Below, in pieces: positions 8,824 to 18,254 of a DNA stretch of 64,000 nucleotides. This DNA comes from Aeromonas veronii. GTDB taxonomy: Bacteria > Pseudomonadota > Gammaproteobacteria > Enterobacterales > Aeromonadaceae. The translations under genes were made by a program, and so were the position numbers. The stretch lies in assembly GCF_040215105.1 (NCBI RefSeq), contig NZ_CP157875.1, forward strand, positions 921,501 through 985,500, in the 5' to 3' direction. Below the pieces are notes generated by a model. That model was not told the DNA's origin and searched no databases. It saw nothing but the letters and a program-made list of their open reading frames with translations. Numbering within the stretch: the first letter of the stretch is position 1; every line of letters starts with the position of its first letter.

Positions 8824-8871
8824 GAGAGTGACATCAGCATTTTTCTCTTCGCCTGAAGATAGATGAAGCAT

Positions 8872-8907
8872 AAAAAAGGCCGCCCTTATTGGGGTGGCCT
8901 TTTTTAT
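8872..8907 (+). terminator. Terminator downstream of alr
   Basis: Arms AAAAAAGGCCGCCC and GGGGTGGCCTTTTTT with a 5-base loop and T-run. It may also work on the other strand. Confidence 0.85.
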
Positions 8908-8933
8908 GCTCTGATGATGGTGGTGTCGATATG

Positions 8934-8960
8934 AAAAAGCCCCGCGTCAGCGGGGCTTGA
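8934..8960 (-). terminator. Terminator downstream of putA
   Basis: The hairpin AAGCCCCGC / GCGGGGCTT is followed on the minus strand by a T-run, 20 bases past the putA stop. Confidence 0.85.
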
Positions 8961-8980
8961 GTTCTCAGGCTGTGCAGCGC

Positions 8981-11900
8981 TTAGCCGATGGTCATCAGGC
9001 TGGCGTTGCCACCGGCGGCGGCGGTGTTGACCGAGAGGGCGTGCTCGATGAGCAGGCGCTCCAGCGGGATGTCGGTCTCGCCACGATGCAGGCCATGCAC
9101 CCCGACGATGGCGCCGGGACGAGCGGCGGCGAGCTTGCTCACCTCGCTCAGCTGATCCGAGTCACCGTGGTGCAGCAGGGCATCGAAGACGGTGTCGCCG
9201 TTGGCCCAGTCCGCCACCAGCTGGATGCGGCTGCGCACCTCGGCCGGCAGGCTGCCATGGAGGGTGCGGTGCAGGGCAACGTCCTGCCACAGCACCTCGG
9301 TCCCGACCGCCAGACAGGCCGCCAGCTGGGCCAGCAGATCCGCCTTGTCTTCGGCCAGACAGAGCACCCGCTCCCGCGGCAGCAGGCTATAGCTGTTGCG
9401 CTCGCCGGTGGGGCCGACCAGTAGCTGGGTGCGGCCGCTCTGGGCCAGCTCGCCGTAGCGATCGCACAGGGGCACCAGGGCCTTCTCCTGCTTGGCTGCC
9501 CAGTTGCGCAGGGCCTGCAGGGCGGGCTTGAGCGACTCGGCCTGCGGGGCGCCGCCGGCCTCCTGACGCAGCTGGTTGGCCACCGCATCGTCCGGACGAG
9601 TGGCCAGCAGGCGGTACATGTAGAGCGGGCCGCCCGCCTTGGGACCGGTGCCGGAGAGGCCTTCGCCACCGAAGGGTTGTACCCCGACCACGGCGCCGAC
9701 GATGTTGCGGTTCACGTAGAGGTTGCCGACCCGGGCGGTGTTCACCACCTGGGCGATGGTCTCGTCGATGCGGGTGTGCACACCCAGGGTCAGGCCGTAG
9801 CCGCTGCCGTTGATTTGGCTGAGCAGCTCACCGAGCTTGGCCCGTGGGTAGCGTACCAGGTGCAGCACGGGGCCGAACACTTCGCGGCCGAGCTCATCCA
9901 GGCTGTCGAGTTCGATCAGGGTCGGCAGCACGAAAGTGCCGCGGCTGTAATCGGCGCCTTGCGCACGGGCGATCTGGTGCACCTTGCGACCCTTGTCGGT
10001 CATGGTCTTGATGTGTCGCTCGATGTTGGCCTTGGCCTCGGCGTCGATCACCGGGCCGATATCGGTGGCGAGGTGCTCGGGGTTGCCGACCTTGTACTCG
10101 GCCATGGCACCCTTGAGCATGCGGATCACCCGATCCGCCACGTCGTCCTGCACGCACAGCACTCGCAGGGCGGAGCAGCGCTGACCGGCGCTGTCGAATG
10201 CCGAGGAGATGACATCCATCACCACCTGCTCGGTGAGGGCGGAGGAGTCGACGATCATGGCATTCTGGCCACCGGTCTCGGCGATGAGGGGGATGGTGCG
10301 ACCCTGGGCGTCGAGGCGACCGGCCAGGTTGCGGGAGATGATGCCCGCCACCTCGGTGGAGCCGGTGAACATGACGCCGCGTACCCGCTCGTCGGCAATC
10401 AGCGCCGCACCCACGGTTTCACCGCGGCCCGGCAGCAGTTGCACCGCACCGGCGGGCACCCCGGCTTCCAGCAGGATGCGTACCGCCTGGGCGGCGATGA
10501 GGGGGGTCTGCTCGGCGGGCTTGGCCAGCACCGTATTGCCGGCGGCGAGCGCCGCACACACCTGGCCGCTGAAGATGGCGAGCGGGAAGTTCCAGGGGCT
10601 GATGCAGACCACGGGGCCGAGCGGCCTGTGGCTGTCGTTGGCGAAGTGGTTGCGGGCCTGGGCGGCGTAGTAGCGCAGGAAGTCTACCGCCTCGCGCACC
10701 TCGGCGATGGCGTTGCTGAAGGTCTTGCCGGATTCCCGCACCAGCAGGCCCATCAGGGGTTGCAGTTCGGATTCCATCAGATCGGCGGCGCGCTCCAGCA
10801 CGGCGGCCCGTTCGGCAGGCGGGGTGGATTGCCAGATCTGGCCGCTGGCGAGCGCGCAGGAGAGCGCACTGTCCACCAGCTCGCCGTTGGCCTCGCTCAC
10901 CTGACCGACGATGTCTCTGTGGTCCGCCGGGTTGATCACGGGCTGGAACTCGCCCGTCGCCTGGGTCTCGCAACCCAGCATGGGGAGGGCTTGATAGCGG
11001 GTGTTGGTGCTGGCGAGCAGGGCGGCAGAGAGAGAGCCCAGGCGATGTTCGTTCGCCAGATCCAGCCCTTCGGAGTTCGGGCGCGCCTCGCCATAGAGTT
11101 CGCGGGGCAGGGGGATGCGCGGGTGCGGCAGGCCGAGGGCGCCTTCGCGGGCGGCCATCTGTTCGATCTGCTGCACCGGATCCTGCACCAGATCCGCCAG
11201 GGAGATGTTGTTGTCCGCGATGCGGTTGACGAAGGAGGTGTTGGCCCCGTTTTCCAGCAGACGGCGCACCAGGTAGGCGAGCAGGGTCTCGTGGCTGCCG
11301 ACCGGTGCATAGATGCGGCAGGGGCGGCCCAGCTTGCCGTCGGCAACCTTGCCGACCACCTGCTCATAGAGCGGCTCACCCATGCCGTGCAGGCACTGGA
11401 ACTCGTACTGGCCAGGGTAGTAGTTTTTCCCGGCGAGCTGATAGATGGCCGACAGGGAGTGGGCGTTGTGGGTGGCGAACTGGGGATAGATGGACTCCGG
11501 CACCGCCAGCAGCTTGCGGGCGCAGGCCAGATAGGAGACATCGGTATAGGGCTTGCGGGTATAGACCGGATAGCCTTCCAGACCGTTGACCTGAGCCAGC
11601 TTGATCTCGCTGTCCCAGTAGGCACCCTTCACCAGGCGGATCATCAGGCGATGACGGCTGCGCTTGGCGAGATCGATGACGTAGTCGATCACATAGGGGC
11701 AGCGCTTCTGATAGGCCTGAATGACGAAACCGATACCGTTCCAGTCGGCAAGGGAAGGATCGAAGCAGAGCTTCTCCAGCAGATCCAGCGAAATCTCCAG
11801 CCGATCGGCCTCCTCGGCGTCGATGTTGATGCCGATGTCGTACTGCTTGGCGAGCTGGGTCAGGGAGAGCAGGGTGGGGTAGAGCTCTTCCATCACTCGG

Positions 11901-12922
11901 TCGTACTGGGCACGACTGTAGCGCGGGTGAAGGGCGGAGAGCTTGATGGAGATGCCCGGGCCCTCGTAGATGCCGCGGCCGTGGGAGGCCTTGCCAATGG
12001 CATGGATGGCCTGCTCGTAGGAAGCCAGATAACGCTTGGCGTCCTCCTCGGTCAGGGCCGCTTCCCCCAGCATGTCGTAGGAGTAGCGGAAGCCCTTGGT
12101 CTCCATGGTGCCGGCGTTGGCCAGTGCCTGGGCTATGGTCTCGCCGGTGACGAACTGCTCCCCCATCAGCCGCATGGCCATATCGACCCCCTTGCGGATG
12201 AGCGGTTCGCCGCCCTTGCCGATCAGGCCCTTGAGGGAGGTGTTGAGGCCGGCCTCGTTATGGGTGGCCACCAGCTTGCCGGTGATGAGCAGGCCCCAGG
12301 AGGCGGCATTGACGAACAGGGAGGTGCTGTTGCCCAGATGCTGGCTCCAGTTGCCACCGCTTATCTTGTCGCGAATGAGGGCGTCACGGGTCGCCTTGTC
12401 CGGAATGCGCAGCAGCGCCTCCGCCAGACACATCAGGGCCACCCCTTCCTGGGAGGAGAGGGAGAACTCCTGCAACAGGCCTTGTACCAGACCCTGACGG
12501 CCGCTGGCACTCTTCTGGTTGCGCAGCTTCTCGGCGATGCTCATGGCGAGCTTCTGGGTCGCCTCGGCCTTCTCTTTGGGCAGACGAGCCTGCTCCAGCA
12601 GCATGGGCACGGCCTCGGTCTCGGGGCGGCGATAGGCGGAGGTAATGGCGGCGCGCAGCACGGATTGCGGCAGGATGCTCTCGGCAAACTCGAGGAAGAC
12701 CTGGATCCCCTGCTCGGTCAGCGCTTCCACCGGCTCGTCCCCTGCGGCGGCGGCCAGCCCGGACTGCTCGGGCGGAGTCAGGCCGCGATCCAGCTGCTCC
12801 AGGTAGGTGAAGATCGCCTGCTTGATCAGCCAGTGGGGGGTGCGGTCCAGGGTCTGGGCGGCCTGCTTGAGTCGGTCGCGGGTCGCTTCGTCGAGTTTAA
12901 CGCCAAGGGTGGTGGTGGCCAT
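8981..12922 (-). CDS. putA: Trifunctional PutA: repressor, proline dehydrogenase, P5C dehydrogenase
   Basis: A 1313-residue protein, close to E. coli PutA in length and order. Residues 1-45 form a ribbon-helix-helix DNA-binding domain (TTTLGVKLDEATRDRLKQAA). A FAD proline dehydrogenase barrel follows (roughly 190-570, with RLVKGAYWDSEIK). Next is an aldehyde dehydrogenase domain with catalytic Glu in AETGGQNAMIV and catalytic Cys in SAGQRCSALRV. A C-terminal domain completes the trifunctional type. The protein oxidises proline to glutamate at the membrane and represses put genes when not membrane-bound. It is divergent from an MHS-family symporter; five GTTGCA motifs, the PutA recognition core in E. 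coli, occupy the shared control region. Confidence 0.98.
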   Translation of the reverse strand: MATTTLGVKLDEATRDRLKQAAQTLDRTPHWLIKQAIFTYLEQLDRGLTPPEQSGLAAAAGDEPVEALTEQGIQVFLEFAESILPQSVLRAAITSAYRRPETEAVPMLLEQARLPKEKAEATQKLAMSIAEKLRNQKSASGRQGLVQGLLQEFSLSSQEGVALMCLAEALLRIPDKATRDALIRDKISGGNWSQHLGNSTSLFVNAASWGLLITGKLVATHNEAGLNTSLKGLIGKGGEPLIRKGVDMAMRLMGEQFVTGETIAQALANAGTMETKGFRYSYDMLGEAALTEEDAKRYLASYEQAIHAIGKASHGRGIYEGPGISIKLSALHPRYSRAQYDRVMEELYPTLLSLTQLAKQYDIGINIDAEEADRLEISLDLLEKLCFDPSLADWNGIGFVIQAYQKRCPYVIDYVIDLAKRSRHRLMIRLVKGAYWDSEIKLAQVNGLEGYPVYTRKPYTDVSYLACARKLLAVPESIYPQFATHNAHSLSAIYQLAGKNYYPGQYEFQCLHGMGEPLYEQVVGKVADGKLGRPCRIYAPVGSHETLLAYLVRRLLENGANTSFVNRIADNNISLADLVQDPVQQIEQMAAREGALGLPHPRIPLPRELYGEARPNSEGLDLANEHRLGSLSAALLASTNTRYQALPMLGCETQATGEFQPVINPADHRDIVGQVSEANGELVDSALSCALASGQIWQSTPPAERAAVLERAADLMESELQPLMGLLVRESGKTFSNAIAEVREAVDFLRYYAAQARNHFANDSHRPLGPVVCISPWNFPLAIFSGQVCAALAAGNTVLAKPAEQTPLIAAQAVRILLEAGVPAGAVQLLPGRGETVGAALIADERVRGVMFTGSTEVAGIISRNLAGRLDAQGRTIPLIAETGGQNAMIVDSSALTEQVVMDVISSAFDSAGQRCSALRVLCVQDDVADRVIRMLKGAMAEYKVGNPEHLATDIGPVIDAEAKANIERHIKTMTDKGRKVHQIARAQGADYSRGTFVLPTLIELDSLDELGREVFGPVLHLVRYPRAKLGELLSQINGSGYGLTLGVHTRIDETIAQVVNTARVGNLYVNRNIVGAVVGVQPFGGEGLSGTGPKAGGPLYMYRLLATRPDDAVANQLRQEAGGAPQAESLKPALQALRNWAAKQEKALVPLCDRYGELAQSGRTQLLVGPTGERNSYSLLPRERVLCLAEDKADLLAQLAACLAVGTEVLWQDVALHRTLHGSLPAEVRSRIQLVADWANGDTVFDALLHHGDSDQLSEVSKLAAARPGAIVGVHGLHRGETDIPLERLLIEHALSVNTAAAGGNASLMTIG

Positions 12923-12983
12923 GGGACTTCCTGTGTCTAGAAGGTAACAATATTACCGGACGGTTAAATTTTGACGATGATGG

Positions 12984-13220
12984 TGCAACCAGGTGCAACC
13001 TTCAAGCAAGATTTTTTAATGGTTATGCTACAAGGTTTCGTTTGAGTGACGCCTTTAGACGACCCTGCTGGTGGAAAATCCTGTCTTGTTAGCATGTTAA
13101 TCTGTTGAAACAGACTATTAACAACTTATATTGTGAATATTGTTAATGGTGCAACCGAGAGATGGATCTCGGTTGCATCTTTTTTTTGCCGCTGGCTAAG
13201 ATGTGCAGCCTGGGTGCAAC
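12984..13220. promoter_or_regulatory. Cluster of five PutA-type operator motifs
   Basis: The GTTGCA hexamer, the core known for E. coli PutA, occurs at 12984-12989, 12994-12999, 13150-13155 and 13215-13220 (reverse orientation) and at 13172-13177 (forward). The first two are 10 bp apart, one helical turn. This lies in the 356-bp gap between putA and the divergent symporter gene, so autoregulation and control of the symporter are likely. Confidence 0.6.
13150..13187 (+). terminator. Terminator-like hairpin in the leader of the MHS symporter gene
   Basis: Perfect 11-bp arms TGCAACCGAGA / TCTCGGTTGCA with a 6-base loop are followed by TC and eight Ts. This is a full intrinsic terminator shape, yet it stands about 90 bases upstream of the symporter start (13280) and downstream of the AT-rich promoter area. 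Each arm contains one PutA-type hexamer. It may be an attenuator, or may stop transcripts initiated further upstream. Confidence 0.6.
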
Positions 13221-13279
13221 CGGTTCATGGATGTGGTGCACCGGGACTCGCTGACAACAAACTTCAAGGAACGAAGACA

Positions 13280-14602
13280 ATGATGACTACACCCCTGGTG
13301 CAGCCACAGACGGCTGCGACCCGAAAACGGGCGCTGATCGCCAGTTTGACCGGCAGCTCCATCGAATGGTTCGACTACTTCCTCTACGGCACGGCCGCGG
13401 CCCTGGTGTTCAACAAGCTGTTCTTCCCGAACTTCGACCCCGTGGTCGGCTTGATGCTCTCCTATCTCTCCTTCTCCCTGACCTTCTTCATCCGTCCCAT
13501 TGGCGGCGTGCTGTTCGCCCACATCGGCGATCGCATCGGCCGCAAGAAGACGCTGGTACTCACCCTCTCCCTGATGGGGGGCGCCACCGTGCTGATCGGC
13601 TGTCTGCCCACCTATGAGCAGATCGGTGTCTGGGCCCCCATACTGCTCATCTCCCTGCGGGTGGTGCAGGGCATGGGGATCGGCGGTGAATGGGGCGGTG
13701 CCCTGCTGCTGGCTTATGAGTATGCCCCGCCCAAGCGCAAGGGGCTGTTTGGCAGCGTGCCCCAGGTGGGGGTGACCATCGGCATGCTGCTGGCGACCCT
13801 GGCGGTGAGCCTGATGGCCATGCTGCCGGAGGATCAGTTCCTCTCCTGGGGCTGGCGAGTGCCCTTCCTGCTGAGCGCGGGCCTGGTGTTCGTGGGTCTG
13901 TGGATCCGGCACGGACTGGACGAGACCCCCGAGTTCAAGCAGGCCAAGGCCAGCGGCAACGTGGCCAAGGTACCGCTGCTGGAGACCCTGCGTCACCACT
14001 GGCGGGAGGTGCTGATCGCCGCCGGTCTCAAGGTGGTGGAGACGGCTCCCTTCTACATCTTCTCCACCTTCGTGGTGAGCTATGCGGTCAACTCCCTGGC
14101 CTATGAGAAGGGGGTGGCGCTCCATGCGGTCATGCTGGGGGCCCTGGTGGCGACCTGCATGATCCCCCTGATGGGAGCCCTGTCCGACAAGGTGGGGCGC
14201 AAGGCGGTCTATATCGGCGGCATCCTGGCGCTGGCGCTCTTCATCGCCCCCTACTTCATGCTGCTGGACACCCGCACCGGCTGGGGCATCACCCTCGCGA
14301 CCGTCATCGGCTTTGGCGTGCTCTGGGCGCCCATCACCGCCGTGCTGGGGACCCTCTCCTCCGAGATCTTCAGCACCCGGGTACGCTACACCGGCATCAC
14401 CTTGGGTTATCAGCTGGGCGCCGCCCTGGCCGGTGGCACGGCGCCCCTCATCGCCACCTGGCTGTTGAGCCGCTATCAGGGAGATTGGCAGCCCGTCGCC
14501 CTCTACATGCTGGTGACCGTCGGCATCTCGCTGGTGGCCATTCTCGCCATCGGCAAGGGCCGAGGAGCGGCGCTGCCGGCCGGGGAAGTGGAGGCGGGTT
14601 AA
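13280..14602 (+). CDS. MHS-family MFS symporter (ProP/ShiA-like)
   Basis: A 440-residue protein with about 12 membrane helices. The family signature is clear: SSIEWFDYFLYGTAAAL near the N-terminus, the GDRIGRKKTL loop between helices 2 and 3, and GIGGEWGGALLL in helix 5. The metabolite:H+ symporter family includes ProP, ShiA and citrate or ketoglutarate carriers. The divergent putA neighbour and PutA boxes point to proline or a related betaine as substrate, which is inference. The ATG at 13280 follows AAGGA at 9 bases; the frame is open 49 codons further upstream, but that part covers the leader hairpin. Confidence 0.85.
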   Translation: MMTTPLVQPQTAATRKRALIASLTGSSIEWFDYFLYGTAAALVFNKLFFPNFDPVVGLMLSYLSFSLTFFIRPIGGVLFAHIGDRIGRKKTLVLTLSLMGGATVLIGCLPTYEQIGVWAPILLISLRVVQGMGIGGEWGGALLLAYEYAPPKRKGLFGSVPQVGVTIGMLLATLAVSLMAMLPEDQFLSWGWRVPFLLSAGLVFVGLWIRHGLDETPEFKQAKASGNVAKVPLLETLRHHWREVLIAAGLKVVETAPFYIFSTFVVSYAVNSLAYEKGVALHAVMLGALVATCMIPLMGALSDKVGRKAVYIGGILALALFIAPYFMLLDTRTGWGITLATVIGFGVLWAPITAVLGTLSSEIFSTRVRYTGITLGYQLGAALAGGTAPLIATWLLSRYQGDWQPVALYMLVTVGISLVAILAIGKGRGAALPAGEVEAG

Positions 14603-14705
14603 GGTCTGGGTGTCGCCCCCTCACTGGGGGGGCGTGCAGGGGATGGGGCTCTTCTATGCTGATAGCTGGCCCGTGGGCCAGCCAATCGATGACAAGGAGA
14701 AAACC

Positions 14706-15143
14706 ATGGCGCGTGTCAGTACCTATCTCAACTTCCCGCGGGAGACGGAAGCGGCGTTTCTGTTCTATCGCGAGGTGTTTGGCGGTGACTTCAACGGCCC
14801 CATCCACAGATTCAAGGACTCCCCCGGCTGCCCGGGCCAGCCCGCCTTGTCCGAGGCGGACGGGGAACTGGTGATGCACGTGGAGCTCGCCATCCTCGGC
14901 GGTCACGTGCTGATGGGGACTGATGCCCCCGCCAGCATGGGCTTCACCCTGGTGCAGGGCAACAACAGCTACCTCAACCTGGAGCCTGACAGCCGGGGCG
15001 AAACGGATCGGCTGTTCGCGGCTCTGGGGGCGGGGGGCAAGGTGGAGATGGCGCTGCAGGAGATGTTCTGGGGCGACTATTTCGGCTCCCTGGTGGACAA
15101 GTTCGGTACCCACTGGATGTTCAACTGCCAGAGCAAGACCTGA
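14706..15143 (+). CDS. VOC-fold protein of the PhnB/YjdN type
   Basis: A 145-residue protein with two beta-alpha-beta-beta-beta halves typical of the vicinal oxygen chelate fold. It begins with TYLNFPRETEAAFLFYREVF and ends with MFWGDYFGSLVDKFGTHWMF, the pattern of PhnB/YjdN-like proteins related to 3-demethylubiquinone methyltransferase. No substrate can be assigned. The ATG follows AAGGAG. It stands alone, convergent with fumC. Confidence 0.8.
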   Translation: MARVSTYLNFPRETEAAFLFYREVFGGDFNGPIHRFKDSPGCPGQPALSEADGELVMHVELAILGGHVLMGTDAPASMGFTLVQGNNSYLNLEPDSRGETDRLFAALGAGGKVEMALQEMFWGDYFGSLVDKFGTHWMFNCQSKT

Positions 15144-15160
15144 TAACCGATCTGCAATGC

Positions 15161-15185
15161 AAAAGGGCGCCTAGGCGCCCTTTTT
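15161..15185. terminator. Bidirectional terminator between VOC gene and fumC
   Basis: The near-perfect palindrome AAAAGGGCGCC / GGCGCCCTTTTT has a 2-base centre and lies between convergent stops. Confidence 0.85.
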
Positions 15186-15208
15186 CTCTATTTCATCGAT
15201 TCACAGCG

Positions 15209-16600
15209 CTATTTGCTGCGACCCACCATCTGGCCGGGCACCACCCAGGCATCGAACTGCTGGGCGGTGAGATGACCCGATGCGATGGCCGCCTCCCGCA
15301 GACTCAAGCCCTCATGGTGCGCCCGTTTGGCGATCTCGGCGGCCTTGTCATAGCCGATGTGGGGGTTCAGCGCCGTCACCAGCATCAGGGAGCGGGCCAG
15401 CAGCTCGTCGATGCGATCCCGGTTTGGACGGATGCCGACGGCGCAGTGTTCGGTGAAGCTCTTCATGCCATCCGCCAGCAGCCGCACGCTCTGCAGGAAG
15501 TTGTGGGCCATCATGGGCCTGAACACGTTCAGCTCGAAGTTGCCGCTGGCCCCGCCGATGTTGATGGCCACGTCGTTGCCCATCACCTGGGCGCAGAGCA
15601 TGGTGAGGGCCTCGCTCTGGGTCGGGTTGACCTTGCCCGGCATGATGGAGGAACCGGGTTCGTTCTCGGGGATGAGGATCTCCCCGAGCCCGCTGCGGGG
15701 ACCGCTCGCCAGCCAGCGCACGTCGTTGGCGATCTTCATCAAACTGGCCGCCAGGGTCTTGAGGGCGCCGTGGCCATGGACCAGGGCATCGCTCGCCGCC
15801 AGCGCCTCGAACTTGTTGGGGGCGCTGACCAGGGGCAGGCCGGTCTGGGTGGCGAGGGCGGCGGCGACCCCTTCGGCGAAGCCGGGCGGGCAGTTGAGGC
15901 CGGTGCCCACCGCGGTGCCGCCGAGGGCCAGCTCAGACAGATGGGGCAGGGCGGCGCGCAGGTGGTGCTCCCCCTGCTCCAGCTGGGCGACCCAGCCGGA
16001 GATCTCCTGACCCAGGGTGAGGGGGGTCGCATCCTGCAGGTGGGTGCGGCCTATCTTGACGATGTCGTCGAAGGCGCTCGCCTTGTCGGCCAGGGTCTCT
16101 TTCAGGGTGAGGAGGGCGGGCAGCAGTTGGCCCGTGATGGCGGTGACGGCAGCCAGGTTCATGGCGCTCGGGAAGACGTCGTTGCTGGACTGGCTCTTGT
16201 TCACCTCGTCATTGGGGTGCACCAGGCGATCTTCGCCCCTGGCACCCCCGAGCAGTTCGCTGGCGCGGTTCGCCAGCACCTCGTTGAGGTTCATGTTGGT
16301 CTGGGTGCCGGAGCCGGTCTGCCACACCATCAGGGGGAATTCCCCGCCGTGCAGGCCCGCGAGCACTTCGTCCGCCGCCGCCATGATGGCCTGGGCCTTG
16401 CGGGCTGGCAGCAGGCCAAGATCGTGGTTGACCCGGGCGCAGGCGGACTTGATGCGGGCGAGGGCATGAATGATCTCGATGGGTTGGCGCTCCCCGGAGA
16501 TGTTGAAGTGGTGCAGGGAACGCTGGGTCTGGGCTCCCCACAGCCTGTCCGCCGGGACGGCTATCTCCCCGAGGCTGTCACGTTCCATCCTGATGCTCAT
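15209..16600 (-). CDS. fumC: Class II fumarate hydratase
   Basis: A 463-residue, iron-free fumarase that interconverts fumarate and malate in the TCA cycle. Seen: the [19 protein letters not shown] segment, the [12 protein letters not shown] region, and the superfamily signature [19 protein letters not shown] with its catalytic serine loop. Length matches FumC. It is transcribed away from the MarR-efflux operon across a 121-bp gap that contains the putative MarR operator, so its promoter shares that region. Confidence 0.97.
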   Translation of the reverse strand: MSIRMERDSLGEIAVPADRLWGAQTQRSLHHFNISGERQPIEIIHALARIKSACARVNHDLGLLPARKAQAIMAAADEVLAGLHGGEFPLMVWQTGSGTQTNMNLNEVLANRASELLGGARGEDRLVHPNDEVNKSQSSNDVFPSAMNLAAVTAITGQLLPALLTLKETLADKASAFDDIVKIGRTHLQDATPLTLGQEISGWVAQLEQGEHHLRAALPHLSELALGGTAVGTGLNCPPGFAEGVAAALATQTGLPLVSAPNKFEALAASDALVHGHGALKTLAASLMKIANDVRWLASGPRSGLGEILIPENEPGSSIMPGKVNPTQSEALTMLCAQVMGNDVAINIGGASGNFELNVFRPMMAHNFLQSVRLLADGMKSFTEHCAVGIRPNRDRIDELLARSLMLVTALNPHIGYDKAAEIAKRAHHEGLSLREAAIASGHLTAQQFDAWVVPGQMVGRSK

Positions 16601-16683
16601 GGCTCTTCTCCTGTCGGTGGGACTGATTCCCTAGCATGACCATAAAGGGTCGTCGAGGCCAGCTTGCATATATCCACCTCTTG

Positions 16684-16709
16684 TATATAATAAGCAAAGC
16701 TTACTATAT
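16684..16709. promoter_or_regulatory. Palindromic candidate operator for the MarR-type regulator
   Basis: An imperfect inverted repeat is centred on TAAGC-AAA-GCTTA (16691-16703), with AT-rich flanks TATATAA and CTATAT, 13 bases before the marR-like start. MarR proteins usually bind such sites at their own promoter; the assignment rests on position and symmetry only. Confidence 0.5.
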
Positions 16710-16721
16710 GGATTGATTATT

Positions 16722-17150
16722 ATGAGCAAACAACAGGACACCCTGGGCTTTCTGATCGCCGATGTGCAGCGCCTGATGCGCCGCCAGTTCCAGCTTCAGC
16801 TGGAGGGGAGTTGCGTGACCCTAGCACAGGCTCGGGCCCTGGTTCACATCGCTCGCAGTGAAGGGATCCGCCAGGTGGATCTCGCCGATCGGCTGGATAT
16901 CCAGCCCATCACGCTGGCGCGCCAGCTCGATCAGATGGCCGAGAACGGCCTGGTGGAGCGACGCAGCGACCCCAACGACAGGCGGGCCCATCAACTCTAT
17001 TTGACCCCGCAGGCGGAGCCCTACCTGACCATGATCAGGCAGGCGTCCGACACTGTGATGCAAATGACCGTCAACGAGTTGGGGGAGGCACGGACTCAGC
17101 AGTTGTGCGACTCCCTCAAGACCCTGCGTGACGCGTTTTCCCACTCCTGA
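16722..17150 (+). CDS. MarR-family transcriptional regulator
   Basis: A 142-residue winged-helix protein with the recognition segment IRQVDLADRLDIQPITLARQ and the wing motif RRSDPNDRRAHQLYLT, the MarR signature. It is the first gene of an apparent operon with an EmrA-like adaptor and an EmrB-like transporter, the classic layout in which the regulator represses an efflux pump and is released by its substrates. ATG 16722 was preferred over an upstream TTG (16713). Confidence 0.9.
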   Translation: MSKQQDTLGFLIADVQRLMRRQFQLQLEGSCVTLAQARALVHIARSEGIRQVDLADRLDIQPITLARQLDQMAENGLVERRSDPNDRRAHQLYLTPQAEPYLTMIRQASDTVMQMTVNELGEARTQQLCDSLKTLRDAFSHS

Positions 17151-17185
17151 TTTCTATTTTCACAGCATTTATGCGGAGTTTTCAT

Positions 17186-18247
17186 ATGACTGACGATACT
17201 TCACCCCAACTTACGGCAACCCCCAATCGTCGCCGGACCCGCCTGCTTCTGCTGGTGGTGGTGCCGGCTCTGGCCCTGCTCGGCGTCGGCGCCGTCTACA
17301 TGATGGGTGGCCGCTACGTGGAGACCGACAACGCCTATGTGAAGGCCGACAAGGTGCCCATCAGTACCGAGGTGCTGGGGCGGGTCTCCAAGGTGTATGT
17401 GAATGAGAACGAACAGGTGAAGGCCGGCCAGCTGATGTTCGAGCTGGATCCCGAGACCTTCCAGGTGGCCGTGACCAAGGCCGAGGCGGAATTGGCCAAG
17501 GTGCGCACCGATCTGGTGGCGCTGCAGACCAGCTATCGTGGTCAGCAGGCGGAGATAAGCGTGGCCAGCACCCGTCATGCCTATGCCCTGAAAGAGGAGC
17601 ACCGTCAGGCGGATCTGGTGGCCAAGCACTTCACCTCCACCGCCAATTATGACGATGCCCGCCAGCTCACCATCCAGACCGCCCAGCAACAGGTGGCACT
17701 GGAAGAGGGGCTCAAGAAGATAGAGGCCTCCCTGAACGGGGACGTCAACCTGCCGGTTGAACAGCAACCCGCCTATCAGGAAGCCGCCGCCGAGCTTGCC
17801 AAGGCCAAGCTGGATCTCTCTCGCACCAAGATCTATGCCCCCGCCAACGGCATCGCCAGCCAGCTGCCCAAGCCGGGTCAGTACAGCATCGTCGGCATGA
17901 CCGTCATGATGCTGGTGGAGACAGACACTCCCTGGGTTGAAGCGAACTTCACCGAGACCGAGCTGACCCATGTGCAACCGGGTCAGGAGGTGGAGATCAG
18001 CCTGGATACCTATCCGGATGCCCGTTGGCACGGGGTGGTGGAGAGCCTGAGCCCGGCCACGGGGTCCGAGTTCTCGGTGATCCCGGCCCAGAATGCGACC
18101 GGCAACTGGGTCAAGATTGCCCAGCGGGTGGCGGTGCGCATCAAGCTGGACGGGGCGGCGGATCAGCCCACCCTGCGCGCGGGTCTGAGCGCCATCACCA
18201 AGATAGACACCGGCCACAAACGCAGCCTGCTGGGCTGGTCATTCTGA
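17186..18247 (+). CDS. emrA: EmrA-like membrane fusion (HlyD family) protein
   Basis: A 353-residue periplasmic adaptor. It has an N-terminal membrane anchor (about residues 15-36, LLLLVVVPALALLGVGAVYM), then a biotinyl-lipoyl-like half (YVETDNAYVKADKVPIST), an alpha-helical hairpin and the second lipoyl half (KIYAPANGIASQLPKPGQY). Such proteins link a DHA2 pump to an outer-membrane channel. The start at 17186 follows GGAG. It is 35 bp after the MarR gene and 7 bp before the pump gene. The substrate is unknown. Confidence 0.9.
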   Translation: MTDDTSPQLTATPNRRRTRLLLLVVVPALALLGVGAVYMMGGRYVETDNAYVKADKVPISTEVLGRVSKVYVNENEQVKAGQLMFELDPETFQVAVTKAEAELAKVRTDLVALQTSYRGQQAEISVASTRHAYALKEEHRQADLVAKHFTSTANYDDARQLTIQTAQQQVALEEGLKKIEASLNGDVNLPVEQQPAYQEAAAELAKAKLDLSRTKIYAPANGIASQLPKPGQYSIVGMTVMMLVETDTPWVEANFTETELTHVQPGQEVEISLDTYPDARWHGVVESLSPATGSEFSVIPAQNATGNWVKIAQRVAVRIKLDGAADQPTLRAGLSAITKIDTGHKRSLLGWSF

Positions 18248-18254
18248 GGTTGAT

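Noticed and set aside
9677..12940. A 1087-codon open frame antisense to putA
   Set aside because: High GC leaves long open frames opposite real genes; the translation has no domain and is His/Gly/Leu-rich, typical of antisense artefacts.
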